This document shows, piece after piece, positions 7,201 through 14,276 of a DNA stretch of 28,925 bases. The notes under the pieces are model-generated. The model saw only the letters and a list, made by a program, of their open reading frames with translations, was not told where the DNA came from and ran no database searches. Source of the stretch: M3007 sp040080915. Lineage in GTDB: Bacteria; Bacteroidota; Bacteroidia; Chitinophagales; Saprospiraceae. Where the stretch lies: NCBI GenBank assembly GCA_040080915.1, contig JBEBHD010000034.1, forward strand, positions 1 to 28,925, in the 5' to 3' direction. The translations under genes were made by a program, and so were the position numbers. Numbering within the stretch: position 1 is the stretch's first letter; each line of letters starts with the position of its first letter.

Positions 7201-9801
7201 CCCGGTTTTTCTGAATCTGATCTTGATGGCGACCCGCGCCCACCGGCAGCGCCCGACCTCGGCGCCGACCAGTTTTTCGACCTTCAAACCAACGTCGGCC
7301 TGGTATACAGTAACCTTCCCGACCCAGCCTGCCATGCCATAGCGGATGTATTTGTGCAATTGAAAAACGAAGGCCCCGACACGCTCCGCCATGCCGAGAT
7401 CGGGTGGACGCTGAACGGAGAAACAAAACCCAGCCTGATCTGGACCGGTCTGCTCGCGGCTGGCGAAACGAGCGACAGGCTTCACCTCGGAGAGCATTTT
7501 GCATGGCTGCCGGACGGCAACAGTTTTGAAATCCACGTCGCCGTAAGCCGCGATGCCGACACGCTCGATAACGTTTTGGCCAACCCGAATTTTACCCACC
7601 GAATGGGCGGTACCTATTATATAGGTGGCTCGAAGCCCGATTTCCGGAACCTTGAAACGGCTGCCGATATGCTCTCGAAAGCCGGGATTTGCGGCGACTT
7701 GACCTTCCTGCTTCGCCCAGGCGAGCACTTCAACCCGAACCTGTTGCCGCCACCGGGTGCAACGGGTGCTGAAAAAATCCGCATCGAACCGGACGGCCCC
7801 GGCCTGCAGATAGGCGAAATCCGGAAACCGGAACTCTGGGGTTTGCCGAACGTCGAATTCCGCCGGCTGCGGCTGCGCGACCTCGGTTTTGAGGCAACGA
7901 GCCGAAACCTGATTTTCGAAGGCTGCGAAATTCTCGGCAGTTCTTACGACTTCGGCGTACCGGACTATGGCTTGGTTTTCAACAATTGTTTTTTCAAAGA
8001 CGGTAACTTCCTGGGGCGTTTGGACGACAGCTTGCATTTCCGCAACTGCGATTTCTATCCCGTAGGCGACGGTGCTGTGGTGCTGCAAGGGTCGAAAAAC
8101 TGGAGCTTCGAGGGCTGCCGATTCGGGCCGTTAAACTATTTTCAGGCACAACAGTGTACGGAAGGCTTTCGGATCGAGCGAAATGTTTTCACCGGTGCGC
8201 CGGGCTTACACTTGTTGGAAAGCGGCGGATCGTCCGGTAACCCGGCGGTGGTGGCGAATAATTTTTTCCATTTTAATAATCAACCGACCATTCAACCGAC
8301 TTTCGGAGAAGTGGGGCAGGTGTTTTTTGAAGAAAGTCAACACGTAAATTTTCAACACAATACGCTGCATTTTAACGTCTCAAACACCCTCAGCCAGTTT
8401 ACGGCTATTGCTGCCGTGCATGTCATCAAAAACTCGAAGGTCAATTTTGAAAACAATATTATCAAAACACGCAATGAGGCGCGGGCGCACCATTTCACTT
8501 CGCCGGTTTTCAACGAATTGAATTTTCACCACAATTTCTACGACATCGGCCCGGCGGGTTTGAACAACCAGCAAACTGATTTTTCACTCTGGCAACTTTT
8601 CGGCTACGAGCAAAACTCAACTGCCGGTTTGGTAAAATTTGAAGATGAAAACGACCCGACCGGTGCTTCAGCCGACCTGCATATTGCCGACGATTCGCCG
8701 TCTATCCCATTGACGACAAATGTTTTAAATCAATTTCTAACGGATATTGACGGCCAACTCCGCAACGCCACGCAAACGGCGATAGGTGCCGACGAAGCGC
8801 TCGACCTGCCGCTCGCCGGAGCCGTTTGGCCGGGCGACTGCGACAAGGACAATGCCGTGACCACGCTCGACTGGCTGCACCTCGGGGTGGCCCTTGGCAA
8901 CAACCTGAGCGGCCCGGCTCGTGTGGACCAGTCGATTTCCTGGATACCGAAATTCGCCGATGACTGGCCGGACTCGGTGCTGACAGTGAACGCTAAGCAC
9001 GCCGACTGCAACGGCGACGGTCTGGTTTCGTTGAACGACACCACAGCCGTCATTCAAAATTTCAAACAGGAACACGTTCAACTCCGTTTGCCGGACATGC
9101 CTGTTGGGCTGCAACTTTTTATCGATTTGCCCGCCGGGCCGTATTTTCAGGGGCAAAAAATTGCCGCCCCGCTTCGGTTGAGCGATGCCCCGGAGGCGTT
9201 GTATGGTTTTGCTGTTGAGTTGGAATTTTTAGAAAACAGCATAAAACCGGGCAGTTTTTGGACTGATTTCAAAGGAAACTGGCTCGGAACGAGTGCTATT
9301 GGTTTTTATGAAAAAACAACGTCGGGCGCTACCGCTCTGGCGCTGACCAAAACCGACGGCCAAAATGCGACGGGTTTCGGGCCTGTCGGGGTGCTGCATT
9401 TTGAAGTCGGTGTGCAAGCCGACTCGCTAAAAATCCAGGCAATCGGCACACGTGGTTTGCTGGCCGACGGCACGGAAAAACCCATTTCACCTGCTGAAAC
9501 GCCAACGATTGCGGTGCTGACAGGAGTGGATGATTTTTGGGAAAACGACGATGTACAGGTCTTTCCAAACCCTTCGGATGGCCGGATCTATCTGTTTTCA
9601 GAAAAACTTTCAGGAGAAGAGATAGAAGTTTCGGCGACGGATGCATTGGGCAGATTGGTTTTTCTCCGCCCTGATGCACTACTCGGAAATGATACGCTCG
9701 AACTTGATTTGAGCAACGTGGGCACCGGTGTTTTCTGGCTGAAAATCCGTGGAGAGAGCGGCGTCCGAGTTTTCAAAATATTGATTGTCAAGAAATCATA
9801 A
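4294..9801 (+). CDS. Giant secreted triple beta-helix protein with dockerin-like repeats and type A T9SS domain
   Basis: The 1835-residue product has an N-terminal signal peptide (FLKALTTVLLLFFAA). It then repeats one module three times, starting near residues 28 (YTVGHSGADFPTIQSAI), 580 (ITVGFGGQFPTMADL) and 1106 (YYIGGSKPDFRNLETAA). Each module is a right-handed parallel beta-helix with many 'NCxF / NNxF' turns and ends with a DIGADQ-type phrase. The first two are followed by a CARDB/Ig-like region (LTNVGEKPLTDARIAWKKNG; LKNEGPDTLRHAEIGWTLNG). Around 1514-1575 two calcium loops of dockerin type occur (DCDKDNAVTTLD and DCNGDGLVSLND, Asp/Asn at 1,3,5,12). A cohesin-like beta region (about 1585-1745) and a type A sorting domain (VQVFPNPSDGRIYLF to the end) follow. 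The helix part may bind or process polysaccharide, but no catalytic residues can be assigned. Its 3' end is 6 bases from that of the kinase gene. Confidence 0.88.
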   Translation: MFLKALTTVLLLFFAAQSSFFAQCMQGHYTVGHSGADFPTIQSAIAEVEAKSWSDTVFFDIEPGVYVEQLLSKIWPNGPCFSTAPVIFRKNPALPGEVVVTWPVGPAAGTGGNYILRSEQSIYSVFEDIIFRRTGGSPNQTERRCVESESNMTFKNCRFEADPIDPASVSWGDSARVLISFAGYLTLDGCHFQGGMYGIWSPTWFPGIGVNLSARNCIFEGQALGGIWLQNFGGQVEIRKNRFDVGLVPSAQAIRIEQSNLEARIVQNHIQTTGRGVVVEYCAGPSSSSQVAVMHNFIIAPAGDAIHLHGEFYKTVCFNSIKAKDGVTLSDANPFYAINGKGGTVGGNIFDVETGPSLHLLSAQVAHEFIFQSNCYVPKTTQPVLVLTEDLDKNRDFNAWHVAGRERFSIQKTVNFVTPTDLHLAAPDDDLNGRAILFFLYLDEFLDIDGDTLPADGRYDIGADQIALPVSDASLSHTGSSTRAQRCGEEFRVEIRLTNVGEKPLTDARIAWKKNGIAQPDFEWTGNLPIGEQDTILLEILPFAPDSAYLFELNLTSANGRQDIYETANSIALRVLADLDGGDITVGFGGQFPTMADLGNRLKTSVFCHSARILLLPGIHAGALKMDERFALAPSKTLEITSFDGHKESAVWQPDHVFSTISPLEITNSGHIWVHDLKLEGAIATTALAVHNSSNVQVDNVDFVKPNWQVPLVLLQFSDLVSLNNCRIEGIWTGLFANQTRNLTVNNCVIESQGGPGFYPILKFDGVTDSRFVGNRMIGNAEVKNSKRLDFFKNEFSYLLPQGATANHGYVFENCDSLRVANNFFSGKNNWWNNLVIFSEVRSSLFFHNTLRAQESSGAALTVQLTTAQTPAERFQIANNLIISEHLNGLAMFVQNDPANIVSDRNAFFSGGQNLIAVSGGSSSQALADWQSFNGQDANSLVFQPPFVSEKNLRIVGNPAEIAGKGVFLPGFSESDLDGDPRPPAAPDLGADQFFDLQTNVGLVYSNLPDPACHAIADVFVQLKNEGPDTLRHAEIGWTLNGETKPSLIWTGLLAAGETSDRLHLGEHFAWLPDGNSFEIHVAVSRDADTLDNVLANPNFTHRMGGTYYIGGSKPDFRNLETAADMLSKAGICGDLTFLLRPGEHFNPNLLPPPGATGAEKIRIEPDGPGLQIGEIRKPELWGLPNVEFRRLRLRDLGFEATSRNLIFEGCEILGSSYDFGVPDYGLVFNNCFFKDGNFLGRLDDSLHFRNCDFYPVGDGAVVLQGSKNWSFEGCRFGPLNYFQAQQCTEGFRIERNVFTGAPGLHLLESGGSSGNPAVVANNFFHFNNQPTIQPTFGEVGQVFFEESQHVNFQHNTLHFNVSNTLSQFTAIAAVHVIKNSKVNFENNIIKTRNEARAHHFTSPVFNELNFHHNFYDIGPAGLNNQQTDFSLWQLFGYEQNSTAGLVKFEDENDPTGASADLHIADDSPSIPLTTNVLNQFLTDIDGQLRNATQTAIGADEALDLPLAGAVWPGDCDKDNAVTTLDWLHLGVALGNNLSGPARVDQSISWIPKFADDWPDSVLTVNAKHADCNGDGLVSLNDTTAVIQNFKQEHVQLRLPDMPVGLQLFIDLPAGPYFQGQKIAAPLRLSDAPEALYGFAVELEFLENSIKPGSFWTDFKGNWLGTSAIGFYEKTTSGATALALTKTDGQNATGFGPVGVLHFEVGVQADSLKIQAIGTRGLLADGTEKPISPAETPTIAVLTGVDDFWENDDVQVFPNPSDGRIYLFSEKLSGEEIEVSATDALGRLVFLRPDALLGNDTLELDLSNVGTGVFWLKIRGESGVRVFKILIVKKS

Positions 9802-9807
9802 CACGCA

Positions 9808-12800
9808 CTAATCTTTCCTTACCCGATCCACCCCTTCCGTAGCCCGTATCGGCAGTTCCACAAAAAAGTCGGTGCCCTCGTTTTCGCTGGTCACGAAACG
9901 AATGTTCCCGTCCAGCGCCTCCACTATTTTTTTGCAAATAGCCAAACCGAGGCCGCTGCCGGAGGTTTTGGTGGTGAAATTCGGCTCGAACACGCGCTTC
10001 TGAATTTCGGGCGGTATGCCGCCGCCGTTGTCGTTGATGCGCACCACGGCGTGGTTGTTTTCCCGAAACAGGTCAACCTTGATGAGGCCGACCCGGTCGG
10101 ACGGTATGGCCTGCATGGCGTTGATGACCAAGTTGTTGAACACCCGGATGAGGTGATTTTTATCGCCGCTGATGTGGTAGCGCTCCGTGGGCACGGCCAT
10201 TTCTAAGCGCACGTCCCGTTGTTCGCTGAACAGGTCGTACACGCTTTCCACCACGTCGTTCAGCACGATGTCCTGCTTCTGCTGAATGTCCAGATTGGCA
10301 AACATCGAAAACTCGGAAGCGATCTGCGCCAGCGAGTCAATTTGCTCGATCAATCGGGTGATGGCCTTTTTCAGGTACAGGGCTGCCTGCGCAGGCTCTG
10401 ACGACACCCGCTCCAGCTGTTGCATGGACAGTTTCATGGTGGTCAGCGGGTTTTTGATGTCGTGTGCCACCTGCCGGGCCATTTCGCGCCAGGCGCTCTC
10501 GCGTTCCAATCGAATCAGTTGGCCCTTGGACTCTTCCAATTTTTCCACCATGCGGTTGTATTCGTCAATGAGGGCACTGAGCTCGTCCTGAGCGTCGCCC
10601 TGATAAACGAGCGGCTCATTTTTGTCCTCCAGCTGGAGGCGCTTGATCTTCTCGGAAATGAGTTTCACCGGCCGGATGATGGAACCGGACAACAGGTACG
10701 ACACCGAGTACGCGATGAGCAGCAGGAACACGTACACACTGGCCAGCATACCGATAAAGTCGGAAACCTCGGGGCCGATCTTGCGGTCAGACAGGTGGTA
10801 AGGCACGCCGAGGTAGCCGAGCAGCCGGTTTTGGTTGTTGTGTACTGGCAAGTATCGGTTGGAGAACGTGGCCCCGGCCACCTGCTCCGATACAGTCGCC
10901 TCTGCCTGCTCGCCAGCGGTGAGCAGTGCGTGGGCTTCGGTTCCCATGCGCTTGGGCAGCACGCCGAGCTGAGCGAGGTCGTTTTGGGTGGAAAACAACA
11001 AGGTTCCGTCGGGTGCGAACAGGTTCAGGTCAGTGGTCAGGCTGGCGGCCAAAGGAGCCAGTAGTTTCGGCAGGGTGTGGCGCAGGCTATCCGATCCCGG
11101 CTCAAGGTCGCCGAGGTTGATGCGCAGGTTGGTCAGCACGGCATCGGTGCGTTTGTCGAGGCTTGCCCGATCGGCATCCTGAGCGGCGGTGGCGAAGTGC
11201 TGGTAGGTGAGCCAGCCGATACCGGCAAAAGCCAGCCCGATGAGGGCAAAATTTCCGTAGTGGATCCGTTTGGCGAGCGAGCCTTTTGCCGAGAAATTGA
11301 GCTGGTAGTATGCTGGCAAAAAATTCAGGTAGGTGTTGAGCAGCACCAAGGCAAAAATGAACAGCGAGGTGAGCGCGAAAAGCACGGAAAACAGGTACAA
11401 CTGTTTGTGCATGCCACCGCGCGGGCGGCCCACAGCGGCGGTGGTGCTGCCGTCGGCACTGCGGTACACGGCATCCACCCGCCGCGGCGATTCGGTAGTC
11501 TGTTCCACTGCCACGCCGTTTGCCAATCCTTTTTGAAAAACGACCTGATTGGCGTTGCCCTGATCCACCACGAGGTTGCCGCCGCGCTGCACTGCAAAGT
11601 CATAGTGCAGCAACCGGTTCAGGTTTTTGTAGGGCAGGCTGTAAAACAGTTCGGAGTACACCCGCGTGGGCTGCGGGTATTGGTGGTCAAAGAAAAAGTA
11701 GAGATCGGCGGGCTGCGTGGGGTCGTCCATGCGCAGGGCGCTGGATTGGGCCATGTACCGAAAAACGCCCTCCGGGGTGGTCAAAAACCGGATTTCCGGT
11801 GCGCCGGGCAGGGGAGTGCCGCGCTCCCAGTTTTCTCCGACCACGAACGAGCGGTCTTTGGGCTGATCCTGCGGGAGCACGTCGCCAGCCTCGTCGAAGG
11901 CAAAAACCGATGTCCGGTAGTGTTGGAAAAGGTACCGGTACGGGTAGGTTATTTCGTTCACGCGCTGGCGAAGGTCGGCGGTCAGGGGTTTGAACGGCCA
12001 CGGTTTCAGCAGTCGGTTGATCTCGCCATCGGCCCGGATTTGCACCAGCACTTTTTTCAACGGCGGCTCGGCCAAGGCCGTGTCGCGGGGCTGAGCCAGC
12101 GCTTCGGCGTAGGCAAGGCGCTGGGTTTTGTCTTTCAAATAATTGTAACGGTACAGCAACAGTGCAGAGGCCATAGAAAAAAGCATCAGCCAAAGCACGA
12201 GGCCGCCGAGCCTCGGCACCTTCAGGCCGAGGAAAAAATCGAATAGCAGCACGTACAGCAAGCAAAAAATGGCCACATACACCGCGCCCACCTGCAACAG
12301 GTCCTGACAAGAAAGGCAGGCCAAAAACACAGCAACAGCGGTGCCGAACAGCACTGGCATCCGTTTGCCAAACGACGGCTCCATCTGGAGCGACGTGTGG
12401 ATCAGCCGGTGCCCAAATAAAAACATGGACAGAGCCATGAGCAGAATCCCCCCCAAGGCGAGCACTGTGAACCCGTCAAAATTGAGCAGGTTGTCAAAGT
12501 CGAAATTGACGGACGAGTGCAAAATCAATTCCCGATACACCTCCACCCCAGCTACTACACTGCCCATCGTGAGCAGGTGGCTCAAAGCAACGAGCGTCGT
12601 GCCCGCGAGTGCGGAAGTTGGCTTGACCGCAGCCTGCACCCAAAATGCCCGGTGGAAAAAAACCGCCAGCCACGCTAGCAGGACGAGGTGCAACAGCCAG
12701 TCGCCCAGCGACCTGCCGATCAGTGCCGACGCGTCGAATTGCTGCGCAAAAACCGGAAGCCGGGTGAACGTAGCCCCGGTAAACCCCGTAGCCCAGTTGG

Positions 12801-13572
12801 CCCCTGCCACAGCTGCAGCAAATACAGCCAACGCAGCCGCGCCCATCCAGCCGCGCCCTTGTTTGACCAAAAACATGCCCGCGCGAAAAACCAGCGCCAG
12901 CAACAATGCCAGCACCGTACCGTAAGCCAGCAACCGCACCCACTGCACCCACGCAGCCTGTACCGATCCGCTGGCCGAAAGCCAACACACATCGCGCCCG
13001 CTGACCTGTATCGGCAATTCGGTCGGTACTATGCCTACCTGCACCGGAGCCGGAATGGCTGCATTGGCTGGAAAAAGGCCGATAGTTTGCTGGCGAGCGC
13101 TCTCGTCCAGTGCGTAGCGGACGGGCACCAAAACGGTCAGTGTTTTTTCGCCTTCAAAATTTTTATTGCCGACAAAATAATGGCCCAGCGGTAAGTGGAC
13201 GACGGTCGGCTCATCGGTCAGCGGCATGCGGCTCAACTGCCCCTCAGGCGGAAATATCTTGTTGTTGGAGGCAAAAAGCAGGCTGTCGCCCTGTCGCACC
13301 AGCACTGTGTACGGTTTGCCAGCCTGCTCGGCCAATGCAGCCACCCAGCCTTGCGGGTCGCTCACGGCTCGCTGTCCTATCGTGGCTTCGATGCGGGCGC
13401 GGTGCTGTTGCGCCCACTCCCGCCCCTCGGATGATTGTTCTGACAGATATATGCCGACCTCGGCGGCATACTGTTGCAGCAGCGCCGTATCTTTGTACCC
13501 GCGTTCGGCAGTACCCGCCACGGCCAAAAGTATGGCTCCGGCCAAAATGTACAGGAGCAGGCGTTTTATCAT
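9808..13572 (-). CDS. Large multi-span sensor histidine kinase (NtrY-like C-terminus)
   Basis: The 1254-residue product is an inner-membrane sensor kinase. The N-terminus has a transmembrane helix (LLLYILAGAILLAVAG) and a periplasmic region up to about 205. A block of about seven hydrophobic segments follows (about 210-470), then a soluble part (about 475-720). Two further helices come next (LYLFSVLFALTSLFIFALVLL; FALIGLAFAGIGWL), then a second periplasmic region and a last helix (SVYVFLLLIAYSVSYLL). From about 960 come HAMP, a short coil (NRMVEKLEESKGQL), the dimerisation/phosphoacceptor helix with His1037 in AHDIKNPLTTMK, the N box NLVINAMQAI, and the ATP-lid boxes NDNGGGIP, FEPNFTTK and GSGLGLAIC. 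No response regulator lies in the window, so it is an orphan here. The signal is unknown; the long multi-span N-terminus is typical of Bacteroidota kinases of this group. Confidence 0.92.
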   Translation of the reverse strand: MIKRLLLYILAGAILLAVAGTAERGYKDTALLQQYAAEVGIYLSEQSSEGREWAQQHRARIEATIGQRAVSDPQGWVAALAEQAGKPYTVLVRQGDSLLFASNNKIFPPEGQLSRMPLTDEPTVVHLPLGHYFVGNKNFEGEKTLTVLVPVRYALDESARQQTIGLFPANAAIPAPVQVGIVPTELPIQVSGRDVCWLSASGSVQAAWVQWVRLLAYGTVLALLLALVFRAGMFLVKQGRGWMGAAALAVFAAAVAGANWATGFTGATFTRLPVFAQQFDASALIGRSLGDWLLHLVLLAWLAVFFHRAFWVQAAVKPTSALAGTTLVALSHLLTMGSVVAGVEVYRELILHSSVNFDFDNLLNFDGFTVLALGGILLMALSMFLFGHRLIHTSLQMEPSFGKRMPVLFGTAVAVFLACLSCQDLLQVGAVYVAIFCLLYVLLFDFFLGLKVPRLGGLVLWLMLFSMASALLLYRYNYLKDKTQRLAYAEALAQPRDTALAEPPLKKVLVQIRADGEINRLLKPWPFKPLTADLRQRVNEITYPYRYLFQHYRTSVFAFDEAGDVLPQDQPKDRSFVVGENWERGTPLPGAPEIRFLTTPEGVFRYMAQSSALRMDDPTQPADLYFFFDHQYPQPTRVYSELFYSLPYKNLNRLLHYDFAVQRGGNLVVDQGNANQVVFQKGLANGVAVEQTTESPRRVDAVYRSADGSTTAAVGRPRGGMHKQLYLFSVLFALTSLFIFALVLLNTYLNFLPAYYQLNFSAKGSLAKRIHYGNFALIGLAFAGIGWLTYQHFATAAQDADRASLDKRTDAVLTNLRINLGDLEPGSDSLRHTLPKLLAPLAASLTTDLNLFAPDGTLLFSTQNDLAQLGVLPKRMGTEAHALLTAGEQAEATVSEQVAGATFSNRYLPVHNNQNRLLGYLGVPYHLSDRKIGPEVSDFIGMLASVYVFLLLIAYSVSYLLSGSIIRPVKLISEKIKRLQLEDKNEPLVYQGDAQDELSALIDEYNRMVEKLEESKGQLIRLERESAWREMARQVAHDIKNPLTTMKLSMQQLERVSSEPAQAALYLKKAITRLIEQIDSLAQIASEFSMFANLDIQQKQDIVLNDVVESVYDLFSEQRDVRLEMAVPTERYHISGDKNHLIRVFNNLVINAMQAIPSDRVGLIKVDLFRENNHAVVRINDNGGGIPPEIQKRVFEPNFTTKTSGSGLGLAICKKIVEALDGNIRFVTSENEGTDFFVELPIRATEGVDRVRKD

Positions 13573-13658
13573 GCTGTGCAGAAGGAATTAGGTGCGGTGT
13601 TAGCGGTTTTACCCGCTTGGCATCGTCGTAACAGGGATTGTGAATCGGTTTTAACCGT

Positions 13659-13691
13659 GCAAATGTACAAGAACATACCCTGCACATTTGC
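13659..13691. promoter_or_regulatory. Inverted repeat with mirrored -7 boxes between the kinase gene and rnpB
   Basis: GCAAATGT (13659-13666) and ACATTTGC (13684-13691) form an 8-bp perfect inverted repeat with a 17-base spacer. The minus strand of the left arm reads TACATTTG (13667-13660), an exact TAnnTTTG box 87 bases upstream of the kinase start. The right arm on the plus strand reads CACATTTG, one mismatch from the same consensus and pointing toward rnpB. No clear -33 elements are visible. Confidence 0.4.
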
Positions 13692-13771
13692 GCGACTAAA
13701 AGTAAAAAATCGTGCCAACACTATTGAAGCTGCGGAGTATGCGAAAAAGATACCCGCGCTTTGTTTCAAAA

Positions 13772-14200
13772 AAAAAACTGCAAACCGCTCTGCCGCCTTT
13801 TCCCGCAAGGGATGGGAGGAAAGTCCGGACAACACAGAGCACCGCACTACCTAACAGGTGGGGCTTCGGCAACGGCCGGAGTACAGACAGGGTCACAGAA
13901 AATTACCGCCCCGGTTTTGCCGGGGTAAGGGTGAAAATGTGCGGTAAGAGCGCACGACACCCCGGCGCAAGTCGGGGCGTGGACAAACCTTGCGGGTTGA
14001 AATGCCATGTACACCTTGCACTCCGTATCGGGCCACCGATCGGGGGATGCGTTGCTCGCGCATCGGCCTTCGGGCTGGCAAGGGGGGTAGGCAGCGCAGA
14101 GTTCCGTTGCGAAACGGGACCCAGATAAATGGCAGAGGCCGCTCGCGCCCCTCGGGGCGTTGGCGGAACAGAATCCGGCTTACAGGTTTGCAGTTTTTTT
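13772..14200 (+). ncRNA. rnpB: RNase P RNA (bacterial type A)
   Basis: This is the catalytic RNA that trims tRNA 5' leaders. The 5' strand of helix P1 (ACTGCAAACC near 13777-13786) pairs with GGTTTGCAGT near 14185-14194. The conserved core is plain: GAGGAAAGTCCGGAC after 13810, ACAGAAAATTACCGCC near 13896, GGTAAGGGTGAAAA and GCGGTAAGAGCGCAC near 13922-13955, AGATAAATGGC near 14124, and ACAGAATCCGGCTTACAG at 14168-14185. The total of about 430 bases is somewhat longer than the E. coli RNA (377); the extra length is in the GC-rich hairpins between 14000 and 14120. The 3' strand of P1 runs into a T tract (14193-14201) that can serve as terminator. Exact ends are inferred from P1 pairing. Confidence 0.95.
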
Positions 14201-14204
14201 TGAT

Positions 14205-14239
14205 AAAAAAGCGCCACCCCGTGAAACACGAGGTGGCGC
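14205..14239 (-). terminator. Rho-independent terminator of the giant adhesin gene
   Basis: GCGCCACCCCGTG and CACGAGGTGGCGC (14211-14239) form a strong stem around AAA, with one C/A internal mismatch. On the minus strand the stem is followed by TTTTTT (14205-14210 complemented), right after the stop at 14277. On the plus strand it lies just behind rnpB and could back up its termination. Confidence 0.8.
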
Positions 14240-14276
14240 GCACAAAACAGGAAGATTGTTTCCGTGGTGCAGGGCC

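Noticed and set aside
6460..8088. Minus-strand open frame of 542 codons
   Set aside because: It lies antisense inside the beta-helix gene, which has a signal peptide, repeated modules and a sorting domain in the plus frame.
11077..12246. Plus-strand open frame of 389 codons
   Set aside because: It is antisense to the histidine kinase and has no family resemblance.
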